IMG/VR virus record: IMGVR_UViG_3300005533_000009
Location: 1 to 64,000 of that record
Source of the DNA: a virus
Length of the DNA stretch: 64,000 nt
Strand: one strand, 5' to 3'
Below the pieces are notes generated by a model, which was given only the letters and a program-made list of their open reading frames with translations, made no database searches and was not told the origin of the DNA. Position numbers and translations under genes: made by a program. Below are positions 1 to 7,134 of the stretch, piece after piece. The first letter of the stretch is position 1. Every line of letters begins with the position of its first letter.

Positions 1-11
1 AAAAAAAAAAT

Positions 12-44
12 ACCCCGACTATCCTTTCGGATGGCCGGGGTTTT
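12..44. terminator. Bidirectional rho-independent terminator
   Basis: A GC-rich hairpin (CCCCG arm at 13-17, CGGGG arm at 36-40, TTTC loop at 25-28) is followed by TTTT at 41-44 on the plus strand. On the minus strand it is followed by a run of ten U (A1-10). It lies just past the last leftward gene and should end the leftward transcript. Confidence 0.85.
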
Positions 45-50
45 CTTTGT

Positions 51-371
51 TTATGTAAGTTCAATGAACTTCAATTCAAATTTGATAGGTTTAACTTCTT
101 CAACTTGAACAAGTTCCATTTCTTCGTCATAAACTACGTTGTCGAATTTCTCAACAAATTTCTTAGCTACAGCAGGAAGATTAGCAATGTAATACTTATC
201 TCCCTTAAATACTTCCGCAGTTTCGCTGTCAACCATAACATCGTCATATCCCTTAGCTCTTAAAGCTAAAGCGATGGGACAATGGGAACCATCTGAAGGT
301 TCTCCCTGCGTAATATACTTCTTTGTAACGTTAACCTTCACTACCTTCTTCTCTACTTTTTTCTTTGCCAT
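51..371 (-). CDS. Small hypothetical phage protein (106 aa)
   Basis: Not recognised. The first 16 residues are very lysine-rich, the middle contains a CPIALALR stretch, and the C-terminus is acidic and then hydrophobic. There is no signal peptide or membrane segment. An AGGAG ribosome-binding site sits just upstream, in the context GACTCAGGAG that recurs at many gene starts here. It is the last gene of the leftward unit, directly before a terminator and downstream of the tRNA cluster. Its real start and ribosome-binding site make it a credible gene of unknown function. Confidence 0.7.
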   Translation of the reverse strand: MAKKKVEKKVVKVNVTKKYITQGEPSDGSHCPIALALRAKGYDDVMVDSETAEVFKGDKYYIANLPAVAKKFVEKFDNVVYDEEMELVQVEEVKPIKFELKFIELT

Positions 372-403
372 ACATTCTCCTGAGTCATATTTACTTCTAA
401 AAT

Positions 404-479
404 TGGTGGAACCGGGAGGCCACGATCCTCCACCTTGCAGATTAAAAGTCTGATACGCTGCCGATTACGCCACGATTCC
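404..479 (-). tRNA. tRNA-Lys(UUU)
   Basis: Full cloverleaf of 76 nt with encoded CCA. The 7-bp acceptor stem pairs fully (one G-U) and the anticodon loop is CTTTTAA. The 5' half (442-479) overlaps the 3' end of the neighbouring HNH reading frame on the same strand. Confidence 0.9.
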
Positions 480-894
480 CCTTGCGTTCTAATCTATGTT
501 TAGTAACGCATTCTTTACACCATTTCCTAAATCCATCGGGGCGAGTTTTGTCTTTCCAAAAATTACTGTCAGCTTTTAGAACTAATTTACAACGACCACA
601 TAATTTTGTTCCATCTTCTTTTAGTAATAAGGAATTTTTCTGCCCTATTCTGTTTTTAGAAAAAGATATTATTTCTAAATTTCCTATTTCATAATGACCA
701 ATATCTTTGTATCTAGATACGGAAGGCTGCTCATTTGGGTTCTCTATTAGAAACTTTTCATATTTAGAAACTGCCCAATTTAACCATTCCTCCATTGTCA
801 TTTTCAATTTTACATCAGTATATGTAGGATTTTTACCGTTCTTATTTTCACATCTTTCTATCATGCCGCGATAAGCTGCTTTAGCCCTATACAA
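442..894 (-). CDS. HNH homing endonuclease with C-terminal zinc finger
   Basis: Free-standing HEG lying between two tRNA genes. An AYRGMIERCEN segment and a later YKDIGHYEIGNLEII segment match the HNH family whose hallmark is YxNYGxRGI followed by LDRIDNxGHYxPGN, although several consensus residues are replaced here. The C-terminus is a four-cysteine zinc finger (CGRC...CKEC). The frame is open through the upstream tRNA-Lys(CUU), but a start inside a tRNA is unlikely. TTG at 894 and ATG at 864 are the candidates and neither has a good ribosome-binding site. The last 38 nt overlap tRNA-Lys(UUU). Family moderately sure, start uncertain. Confidence 0.7.
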   Translation of the reverse strand: MYRAKAAYRGMIERCENKNGKNPTYTDVKLKMTMEEWLNWAVSKYEKFLIENPNEQPSVSRYKDIGHYEIGNLEIISFSKNRIGQKNSLLLKEDGTKLCGRCKLVLKADSNFWKDKTRPDGFRKWCKECVTKHRLERKGNRGVIGSVSDF

Positions 895-926
895 AGCTGT
901 TCTATGTATGGAAGGGCTTTTAAATT

Positions 927-1002
927 TGGTAGGAGCAGAAGGATTTGAACCTTCACCTTGCAAATTAAGAGTTTGATATGCTGCCATTAACACTATACTC
1001 CT
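927..1002 (-). tRNA. tRNA-Lys(CUU)
   Basis: 76 nt, CCA encoded, acceptor AGGAGTA/TGCTCCT with one wobble, anticodon loop CTCTTAA giving CUU. It is closely similar in layout to the UUU isoacceptor 450 nt downstream, suggesting duplication. Confidence 0.88.
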
Positions 1003-1028
1003 GTTAGACGATAACTCCACATTAAAAT

Positions 1029-1106
1029 TGGTAGCGTTAACGGGACTCGAACCCGCATTTTTCTCCTTGAGAGGGAGATTTCCTATTCCAGTTAGAAGAC
1101 AACGCT
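1029..1106 (-). tRNA. tRNA-Glu(CUC)
   Basis: 78 nt, CCA encoded. Acceptor AGCGTTG/TAACGCT, anticodon stem TCTCC/GGAGA with loop CTCTCAA, T-loop TTCGAGT. It is separated by one nucleotide from tRNA-Arg. Confidence 0.85.
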
Positions 1107-1107
1107 A

Positions 1108-1183
1108 TGGTAGCCACACTAGGACTCAAACCTAGATTCACCGCTTAGAAGGCGGGTGTCCTGTTCAATTGAACGATGCAGCC
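1108..1183 (-). tRNA. tRNA-Arg(UCU)
   Basis: 76 nt, CCA encoded, anticodon loop CTTCTAA with stem CCGC/GCGG. The acceptor stem pairs over all seven positions but uses three G-U wobbles (GGCTGCA/TGTGGCT). The D stem is GTTC/GGAC. Confidence 0.8.
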
Positions 1184-1186
1184 ATA

Positions 1187-1278
1187 TGGTTGAGGTGGCT
1201 GGTGACGATCCAGCTTGCGAACACCAATCTAGTGTCAGTTCCGGCTTATAAGGCCAGCGCCCTTCCGAAGGCACCTCA
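1187..1278 (-). tRNA. Class II (long variable arm) tRNA with UAU anticodon
   Basis: 92 nt, CCA encoded. The acceptor TGAGGTG/CACCTCA is perfect, the T arm GCTGG/CCAGC has loop ATCGTCA, the anticodon stem is CTGGC/GCCGG with loop CTTATAA, and a long variable arm pairs through ACAC/GTGT. A UAU anticodon would read AUA (Ile), yet bacterial tRNA-Ile is class I, so the charging identity is unclear. The stop codon of the upstream HNH gene (1276-1278) is the first three nucleotides of this tRNA. Confidence 0.7.
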
Positions 1279-1911
1279 ATTTGAAATTATATATCCGTCC
1301 TCGATAAACTTTTTCTTGTCTACTGGATTTGTTTCAAAAAAATTATTTCCAGTGTTTATAAAATACAATTCTGACCATTTTAACTCTTCATTTAATGCCT
1401 CTCTGTTGTATTGTATTCTCTTTAATACAGGAGACAATAAACACATTTCGTCGAATGAAAACATGTCAGATTTTAAACGATTACAGATTGCACAACAAAC
1501 CACACAGTTTTCTACTGAATACCCCAGACTATTATCTTTTCTGTCTAAATGATAAGCTCTGCTAGAACTTTTGGTAGTATACTTTAACCATGAAATTTTT
1601 TTACCACAATAAAAACATTCCTTTTGATGGGTAAACTGTAAAAAATCTTCATATGAAATAGAGCTATGTTTTTTTGACTTTTTTACCGTGCGTACAAACT
1701 GGTTGTACAGAGCTTCGTATGGCCTAATTTTTACAGTGTCTTCAAAACACTTTCTACACCCTTTGGATAATCCGTGGTTTAAAGAAACCTCACTCACTTC
1801 CTTTTCTAAACCACACTCACATCGGCAGAGCCATAAATTTGTCCCATATTTTTTATTCTTTGGAAACTCTATAACTAACCATTTACCAAACTTTTTACCA
1901 ATCACAAACAA
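1276..1911 (-). CDS. HNH homing endonuclease
   Basis: The N-terminal half holds a zinc-binding module (CRCECG...CRKC, residues ~29-56) common in phage HNH proteins. The catalytic HNH/treble-clef part follows: CFYCGKKISW, then YHLDRKDNSLGYSVENC and CCAICNRLKSDM. The start is TTG at 1911, chosen because AGAGAAGG precedes it at good spacing. The gene ends exactly on the first bases of the class II tRNA, so the tRNA 5' end and the stop codon are the same sequence. It probably is a mobile HEG inserted next to a tRNA. Confidence 0.88.
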   Translation of the reverse strand: MFVIGKKFGKWLVIEFPKNKKYGTNLWLCRCECGLEKEVSEVSLNHGLSKGCRKCFEDTVKIRPYEALYNQFVRTVKKSKKHSSISYEDFLQFTHQKECFYCGKKISWLKYTTKSSSRAYHLDRKDNSLGYSVENCVVCCAICNRLKSDMFSFDEMCLLSPVLKRIQYNREALNEELKWSELYFINTGNNFFETNPVDKKKFIEDGYIISN

Positions 1912-2028
1912 TATCCTTCTCTATAAAAACGGTCTAAAATGTGCCCGATGGCGTTATTCAAAATAAGCCACGGCTCTCCTTGAACTTTTGTAGCCAGCTT
2001 ATATAGTATATCAGCCGACTCTAACAAG

Positions 2029-2448
2029 TCAAGCTTTTCTTTCTTTGCTCTTTTCTTCATAGTCATTCAATTCTATATTCACCAATTGATCAGCTAATTC
2101 ATTGCCGGGGATACCACTATGCCCCTTTATATGTGTTAAAGTGTGTTTACCTCTAATCAGTAAAGCCTGCGCTTCAGCGTGAAGAGGTTTCATGTTCTCG
2201 TGCTTTACTTTCCACTTGCCCATTACCTGATTGACTACTAAAGCACTGTCACAAAAAATTTCAGCGGGTACTTTCAGTTCACGTAACAAACCAATCAGTG
2301 CGCTGTATTCAGCCACGTTGTTCGTTTGTTCCCCAATGTACCATGAGCTATAGAGAGTTTTCTTCCCGTTCTCGTATATCACATAAGCACAGGCGGCAGG
2401 ACCGGGATTTCCTCTCGACCCTGCATCACAATAAGCAGTTATTGGCAC
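2029..2448 (-). CDS. rnhA: Ribonuclease H type I
   Basis: Cleaves the RNA strand of RNA-DNA hybrids, for example replication primers. The RNase HI catalytic set is visible: D8 in CDAGSRGNPG, E47 in NNVAEYSAL, D67 in FCDSALVVNQ, and the H110...D120 pair in KGHSGIPGNELADQ. At 139 residues it is a single-domain enzyme of normal size. Its first 10 nt overlap the end of the HNH gene upstream. It fits the replication and nucleotide block of the leftward operon. Confidence 0.93.
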   Translation of the reverse strand: MPITAYCDAGSRGNPGPAACAYVIYENGKKTLYSSWYIGEQTNNVAEYSALIGLLRELKVPAEIFCDSALVVNQVMGKWKVKHENMKPLHAEAQALLIRGKHTLTHIKGHSGIPGNELADQLVNIELNDYEEKSKERKA

Positions 2449-2894
2449 TGTGCTAATCTCCTGTTAAGTATTTGATCTTTTTTGGTTGCCCATCTAACAT
2501 TTCCGGGTTCGTAGTGACCATTGTTGTCTATCCTATCCAAAGTTTTATTTTTTGGTCTTGGTCCTAGCTCTTTATAAAAATCTTCAAAAGATTTGAATAA
2601 AAATTTTATGCCTCTACCACCATAATTTTTATAACTAATGTGCTTTGGATTACTGCATCTTTGTTTCGCTCCAGAATATGACCACCATTCCGGCGTTCTA
2701 GACATTCCATGAGTAACTACATATGCATCTAAAACTTTTCTTACCGACTTACTTTTAAAACACCCACAACTTTTTGTGATACCAGATTTTACATTATCTT
2801 TTCTGGCTTTAAATATGCGACCACAATCACACCTACATTCTACTTTAGTTTTTCTTTTAGTAGATTTAATTTCTTTTAATATTGTTATCGCCAT
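2439..2894 (-). CDS. HNH homing endonuclease wedged between mazG-like and rnhA genes
   Basis: N-terminal zinc module (CRCDCGRIFKA...SCGCF, residues ~19-46), then the classical HNH subfamily signature: WWSYSGAKQRCSNP, YKNYGGRGI, LDRIDNNGHYEPGNVRWAT. The start ATG lies 6 nt past the stop of the MazG-like gene, and its end overlaps the start of RNase H by 10 nt. It therefore occupies a whole intercistronic junction without disturbing either neighbour, as expected for a free-standing homing endonuclease. Confidence 0.92.
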   Translation of the reverse strand: MAITILKEIKSTKRKTKVECRCDCGRIFKARKDNVKSGITKSCGCFKSKSVRKVLDAYVVTHGMSRTPEWWSYSGAKQRCSNPKHISYKNYGGRGIKFLFKSFEDFYKELGPRPKNKTLDRIDNNGHYEPGNVRWATKKDQILNRRLAQCQ

Positions 2895-2900
2895 GTGTTA

Positions 2901-3323
2901 CTAGAATTTCTTCCCACCGGGAAGCAAGCGGTTTTCAATTTTATGATCTTCACGCTTAGCGTTATACGCCATCTTTTCTACGTAAGCTCCACCAAGGTCG
3001 TAACCCATAGCTGCGGCATAGTCGAAGATACGAATCACAGCATCAGCCAGTTCCACTTCTGCCATCTTACGATGGGGAAGCTTATCGTCCATTAATTCTT
3101 TGCGCTCACCTTCCATAGCTTCAGCAATCTCTGAAACCATGAGCATGAGTTTTGTTCCCTTAAGTTCAAAATTGGATTTATCTAGTGGTTCTCCAGTGTT
3201 GATATTCTTCCACCATTTTTCATTTGCCTTATGAACTTCTCTAGCCATCTCATTAATTTGATCACGTCGATTGGTGTAAAACTCAACCATATCGTTGTAT
3301 TCTTTTTCTGTTAACTGAATCAC
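2901..3323 (-). CDS. MazG-like nucleotide pyrophosphohydrolase
   Basis: All-alpha NTP pyrophosphatase fold predicted from the metal-binding pattern: SEIAEAMEGERK (ExxxE-type helix, residues ~63-74) and later EVELADAVIRIFDYA (ExxD, residues ~88-102). MazG-like phage enzymes hydrolyse (d)NTPs or ppGpp-like nucleotides, and the exact substrate is unknown here. GTG start at 3323, overlapping the stop of the GMP reductase gene by 4 nt (translational coupling), with AGGAG upstream. It belongs to a nucleotide-supply operon with GuaC, RNR and DNA polymerase. Confidence 0.85.
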   Translation of the reverse strand: MIQLTEKEYNDMVEFYTNRRDQINEMAREVHKANEKWWKNINTGEPLDKSNFELKGTKLMLMVSEIAEAMEGERKELMDDKLPHRKMAEVELADAVIRIFDYAAAMGYDLGGAYVEKMAYNAKREDHKIENRLLPGGKKF

Positions 3324-4288
3324 TGAGTCCTATACTCCTTTAAGCTTTCATTTAGAATTCGTCTAACTTTTATGAACGTTGCACACTTGGGGAAGTCTTT
3401 AAGCTTCGTTGCACCGATATAGGCACCACAGCTTCTAAGGCCACCTTCAATTGTTTGTAAGGTTCCGTTAAGTCCTCCTCTTTTGGGAAGAACCAACTCA
3501 AAACCCTCAGAAGCCCGATAATCTTTGAGCCCACCAGAATTTGAAATATTTGCTCTCTCTGAGGATTCTCCGTAAAATTCGGAACCGTTTTCATCGTGTC
3601 CAGCAAGCATTCCTCCAAGCATTACAAAATCAGCACCAGCGCAAAATGCCTTAGCTACATCCCCCGGAGTAGTACAACCACCGTCAGACATAATATGCCC
3701 ACCCAAACCATGAGCAGCATCGGCACATTCAACAACTGCGGAGAACTGCGGGAAACCAACACCAGCCACACTACGAGTAGCACAAGCAGAACCGCTACCA
3801 ATACCAACTTTAACAATGTCTGCTCCTGATAGAATCAACTCTTGAGTCATCTCAGGGGTTACAACATTACCAGCGATAATTATAGAAAACTTTGCTTCTT
3901 CTCTAGTGCGCTTTACAAGATCAGCAAACCTTTCCATATAACCATTCGCCACATCTAAACAAATAATTCTTGGGAACAAAGATTCTCTAAAAGTGCTTAA
4001 GCCTTCCATGCCAAACGTGTTGATATAGTTTCTATTGACTGAAACTAAACTGAGATTTTTAGGCATACAAGCCAGCATACCTCTTTGATGCATAGTAGAG
4101 GCAGTTTCCCAGTTTGTAACACTGGACATGTTCGATGAAACTATGGGAATTCCACTCCAAGTTCCATAAGCATGTTTGAAATGGAATTCCCTTGTGATAT
4201 CTACTTCTTTTCTACTCGTTAGACTAGAACGATGTGGCACAAGCAACACATCCGAAAAATCTAACTTCTCTGAGTCAATTATTCTCAT
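3320..4288 (-). CDS. guaC: GMP reductase
   Basis: Converts GMP to IMP with NADPH, feeding purine pools. The protein is a TIM-barrel of the IMPDH/GMPR family. It lacks the CBS domains of most IMP dehydrogenases, is 322 residues long (E. coli GuaC is about 347), and has the GMPR-type loop [12 protein letters not shown] with the catalytic cysteine C169, followed by GVGFPQFSA and [20 protein letters not shown]. The start ATG overlaps the upstream HNH stop by 14 nt, and the stop overlaps the MazG start. GuaC is favoured over IMPDH on motif wording and length. Confidence 0.85.
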   Translation of the reverse strand: MRIIDSEKLDFSDVLLVPHRSSLTSRKEVDITREFHFKHAYGTWSGIPIVSSNMSSVTNWETASTMHQRGMLACMPKNLSLVSVNRNYINTFGMEGLSTFRESLFPRIICLDVANGYMERFADLVKRTREEAKFSIIIAGNVVTPEMTQELILSGADIVKVGIGSGSACATRSVAGVGFPQFSAVVECADAAHGLGGHIMSDGGCTTPGDVAKAFCAGADFVMLGGMLAGHDENGSEFYGESSERANISNSGGLKDYRASEGFELVLPKRGGLNGTLQTIEGGLRSCGAYIGATKLKDFPKCATFIKVRRILNESLKEYRTQ

Positions 4289-4826
4289 TTTTACTAATCA
4301 GTTGGCACCAAGTTATAAATTCTTCTTGATCCAAGTCTCTTTTTATATAGTTTACTGTTTTATGAACCCACTGAATATTGTTTAATATGTACCCCTTCGT
4401 AGAATCAATTCTATCTAAAGAAGCTGTAATTTTTGAATAATCAGGGTTGCACTTTTTCAAGTCACTAGAAAGCTGTATATCTACTCCAGACAAAGCACAT
4501 TTTCCATTTTGTTTAACAAATAGTTCCCACGCTTGTTCTATAGTGATATCAAATTCTATGTTTCTTTTCTGTGCTCCTTGACGTATGGCATACCAATAAG
4601 TTTTGGTAATATCTCCTACACCAAAATGAGCACGCTTAGCAAATACGGGATTTGGGTGATTTTTTAATGTCTCTTTAGCAGAACATGATTTACAAGAAGT
4701 ACTTCTACCAGTATCAACCCAGTCCGCTCTGCGAAAACCTATATACCCACACGAACATTGCACTTCATATTTTCTTCTCTTATCCTTGTACACTTCTTTA
4801 ATTATTTTCCATTTATTAGCTACCAC
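4275..4826 (-). CDS. HNH homing endonuclease between RNR and guaC
   Basis: Zinc module CSCGYIGF...CKSC near the N-terminus, then a long linker and the catalytic region GKCALSGVDIQ...ASLDRIDSTKGYILNNIQWVHKTVNYIKRDL, a variant HNH fold in which metal ligands are partly His/Asn. The open frame extends to 4865, but GTG at 4826 is preferred because AAAGGTGG precedes it, giving an 11-nt overlap with the RNR stop. Its own stop lies inside the first codons of guaC. Both ends are embedded in neighbouring coding sequence. Confidence 0.82.
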   Translation of the reverse strand: MVANKWKIIKEVYKDKRRKYEVQCSCGYIGFRRADWVDTGRSTSCKSCSAKETLKNHPNPVFAKRAHFGVGDITKTYWYAIRQGAQKRNIEFDITIEQAWELFVKQNGKCALSGVDIQLSSDLKKCNPDYSKITASLDRIDSTKGYILNNIQWVHKTVNYIKRDLDQEEFITWCQLISKNENN

Positions 4827-6471
4827 AAGGCCCACCTTTACCTGAGATGTCACAGATATCCCCACTCTCTATAAAAACTTCTCCAACATGTTTTGAGGCG
4901 GTTTTATAAGAAACAGTGTTTAATGGTTGTCCTGCTCTAGCTCCATCTGGATATGTTGTGATCCCTCTTAGTTTTGGCAAATATTTTATCAATATTTTTC
5001 CAAAATCTTGTACCGTATTTTTGTTGTTTAACTCACTGCCCCATGACGGTAAATTTAAAGTGGATGATATAGCATGGTCAACGTATTGTTGTACGTGTGC
5101 TTGAAAAGAGAGTCTACGCTCTGGATCAGCAGCCAGTGAGTATGCATCTTCTAATTGATCTGGGTTTAATCCATTGTCAACAAGATTTTTAGCTACAGGA
5201 TCAAGAACATACTGATAATGCCAAGTGTCCCCTTTAAGATATCTACGTTTATATGCAGAACAAAAAATAGGTTCAATACCAGAAGAAGTCTCTGCTACTA
5301 TCGAAATACTTCCTGTAGGTGCAATAGCTCTTGTTGCAACTGGTCTTGATAGTTCCCACTCGTCAGCATAAGCATTGGCATATTTTCCAGTAGTTTTATA
5401 AATTCCTAAATACTTGTCTAGTTCTTCATCTACTCCGTATCGTTTTCCACGAGACATCAAGAACTCGTGTATGCCCATTAATCCAAGCCCGAGACGACGA
5501 TTCTTAGTTCTAACTTGATCTACTTTCGGATAAGGCACATCGCTATAAACAGTGCCAGCCAAAAGGAAGGCAGTAGAACACTCAACCAACGCTCCCATCT
5601 CTTCAACAGAGCCCACACGCGCAAGGTTGATACTACCCAAATTACAGATATCGCTATCGTCAGCGGAAGTAATCTCAGTACAAGCATTTCTTAAAGTTTC
5701 CTTTGAATTCTTCCCAAGGTCTATGCTAAATCCGGGTTCACCTGTTTTAAGCATTCTTTCCACAGTAGCCCAGTACACATTTTGTGCCAAACTATTCTTG
5801 GGATGCTTGTCATTATGATATGCCGCAAAGAATTCATCATCTAAAAGAACACTTATGTTGGTCATATCCAGAGTAGCAGGGAAGCTAAAATCTTTTAACT
5901 TTAAATCTCTAACTTCTGGTATCCAGTTTTTTACTGTAATAAATTTAAAAATATCGGGATGCGACCAATTTAATCCTGCCCATATTGCTGAGCGTCCTTG
6001 TCCACCACGCATTACACCTCTACCGGATTCATTTACCATCTGCATTAGATATACAGGTCCAGTAGCATAATTTCCTGTACGTCTAACTAGTTTTCCTTCA
6101 CCACGTACCAAAGAGTAGTCTACTCCAATACCTGCTCCTGTCATAAGAGCATTAGTGGCTTTGGACATTAAATCCGCCCAGCCCTCTCTACTATCTTCGG
6201 CTCTTAATAACAAACAGTTTTGAGTTTGGTGATACGGCTTACCAACATTATGCAGGTACCTACCACCGGGAATAAACTTTCTCTCAATAATAAATTGCTC
6301 TACTTGATCAATAAGGGACTTTTTAGCATGGACCGATTTTAGAACTGCTCGTTGTCGTTTTGCTATCTCTTCCCAAGTTTCTTTTCTACCATCGCCAAGA
6401 TCATGACTATACTTCTGCTCCATCACTGTCTTTGAGAACGGCGACATTTTAGTAAAGTCTTTATAATTCAT
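4816..6471 (-). CDS. nrdJ: Class II (adenosylcobalamin-dependent) ribonucleotide reductase, compact
   Basis: Reduces ribonucleotides to deoxyribonucleotides through a B12-generated thiyl radical. The ten-stranded barrel residues are present: C86 in QNCLLL, the N262-C264-E266 set in RNACTEI, and C276 in DICNLGSINL. The redox-shuttle tail CDISGKGGPC has C540 and C549. No separate radical-generating subunit lies nearby, which supports class II. At 551 residues it is shorter than the roughly 700 of monomeric reductases. HNH genes overlap both ends (11 nt each). It supplies dNTPs without host ribonucleotide reductase. Confidence 0.85.
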   Translation of the reverse strand: MNYKDFTKMSPFSKTVMEQKYSHDLGDGRKETWEEIAKRQRAVLKSVHAKKSLIDQVEQFIIERKFIPGGRYLHNVGKPYHQTQNCLLLRAEDSREGWADLMSKATNALMTGAGIGVDYSLVRGEGKLVRRTGNYATGPVYLMQMVNESGRGVMRGGQGRSAIWAGLNWSHPDIFKFITVKNWIPEVRDLKLKDFSFPATLDMTNISVLLDDEFFAAYHNDKHPKNSLAQNVYWATVERMLKTGEPGFSIDLGKNSKETLRNACTEITSADDSDICNLGSINLARVGSVEEMGALVECSTAFLLAGTVYSDVPYPKVDQVRTKNRRLGLGLMGIHEFLMSRGKRYGVDEELDKYLGIYKTTGKYANAYADEWELSRPVATRAIAPTGSISIVAETSSGIEPIFCSAYKRRYLKGDTWHYQYVLDPVAKNLVDNGLNPDQLEDAYSLAADPERRLSFQAHVQQYVDHAISSTLNLPSWGSELNNKNTVQDFGKILIKYLPKLRGITTYPDGARAGQPLNTVSYKTASKHVGEVFIESGDICDISGKGGPCGS

Positions 6472-6982
6472 TTACTGTAGCCTTTCGTAAGTAATTTATT
6501 GCTTTAAGTAAGAGCAGTTCTTTATCTTTGAACTGTCCCAAACCAAGGTTACAGTTGTGACATAATATACCTCTAAATTTTTTTGTTACATGGTCATGAT
6601 CAAAATGCCAGCCTTTTCCGGTGGTTTTATCAGAATCACAAATTCTGCATTTTTTTATTGCATATTGTTTTACAATCTTTGGTATATCATTTACATCAAT
6701 GCCTAGACGAGATACTGTAATTTTAATTCTACAAGTACTACAGAGTTTATTTCCATCTTCCGGCTTGTTGTCACACTCTAAACAAATTCCTTGTTCTGCT
6801 CTTTTTCTATCTCTTTCAACAGAATATTCTGGGTTTTCTTTTCTCCAATTTTTTAAATACTCTGAATTTTTATGTGGAAATTTTTTCCTTTGTTTTTGGC
6901 TGTTTTTTCTATTCCACTCATTTTTGCATTCTTTGCATGATCTAGTAGGAAATTTTCCATGCTTACAAATTTTTGCTCTCAT
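6461..6982 (-). CDS. Endonuclease VII-type HNH nuclease
   Basis: The C-terminal half has the recombination endonuclease VII (T4 gp49-like) zinc and catalytic pattern: CRICDS, HFDHDHVTKKFRGILC, CHNCNLGLGQFKD. The N-terminal half is very basic with extra Cys clusters (CKECKNEW and CLECDNKP...CSTC), looking like a DNA-binding extension. T4 gp49 resolves DNA branches, but small relatives scattered between genes, as here, usually behave as homing endonucleases. It overlaps the RNR start by 11 nt and the small zinc-protein gene by 20 nt. Confidence 0.85.
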   Translation of the reverse strand: MRAKICKHGKFPTRSCKECKNEWNRKNSQKQRKKFPHKNSEYLKNWRKENPEYSVERDRKRAEQGICLECDNKPEDGNKLCSTCRIKITVSRLGIDVNDIPKIVKQYAIKKCRICDSDKTTGKGWHFDHDHVTKKFRGILCHNCNLGLGQFKDKELLLLKAINYLRKATVNEL

Positions 6983-7133
6983 CTACCCTACTATCTCCAT
7001 CATCTCGGACATTTAATTCTCTTTCAATATAAAATCTGTGTTTGGCTGGGCACTCATATAAAACCAAAGAGTCCCGCTCACTCTTGATGTAAGACTGAGC
7101 GGGACAAAAAGGACATTGCAAATAGGTCGGCAT
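6963..7133 (-). CDS. Small zinc-ribbon protein (56 aa)
   Basis: Starts at ATG 7133 (MPTYLQCPFCP), one nucleotide past the polymerase stop, with TAAGGA upstream as ribosome-binding site. CPFC near the N-terminus and a later single ECPAKH give an incomplete zinc ribbon. No function is assigned. Its last 20 nt overlap the endonuclease VII-type gene. Confidence 0.6.
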   Translation of the reverse strand: MPTYLQCPFCPAQSYIKSERDSLVLYECPAKHRFYIERELNVRDDGDSRVDESKNL

Positions 7134-7134
7134 G

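Noticed and set aside
1912-2028. Additional tRNA or leader pseudoknot upstream of the HNH gene at 1276-1911
   Set aside because: A hairpin (GTGGC/GCCAT) exists, but there is no loop complement and no cloverleaf.
3320-4288. IMP dehydrogenase
   Set aside because: Shorter than IMPDH, no CBS domains, and the cysteine loop wording fits GMP reductase.
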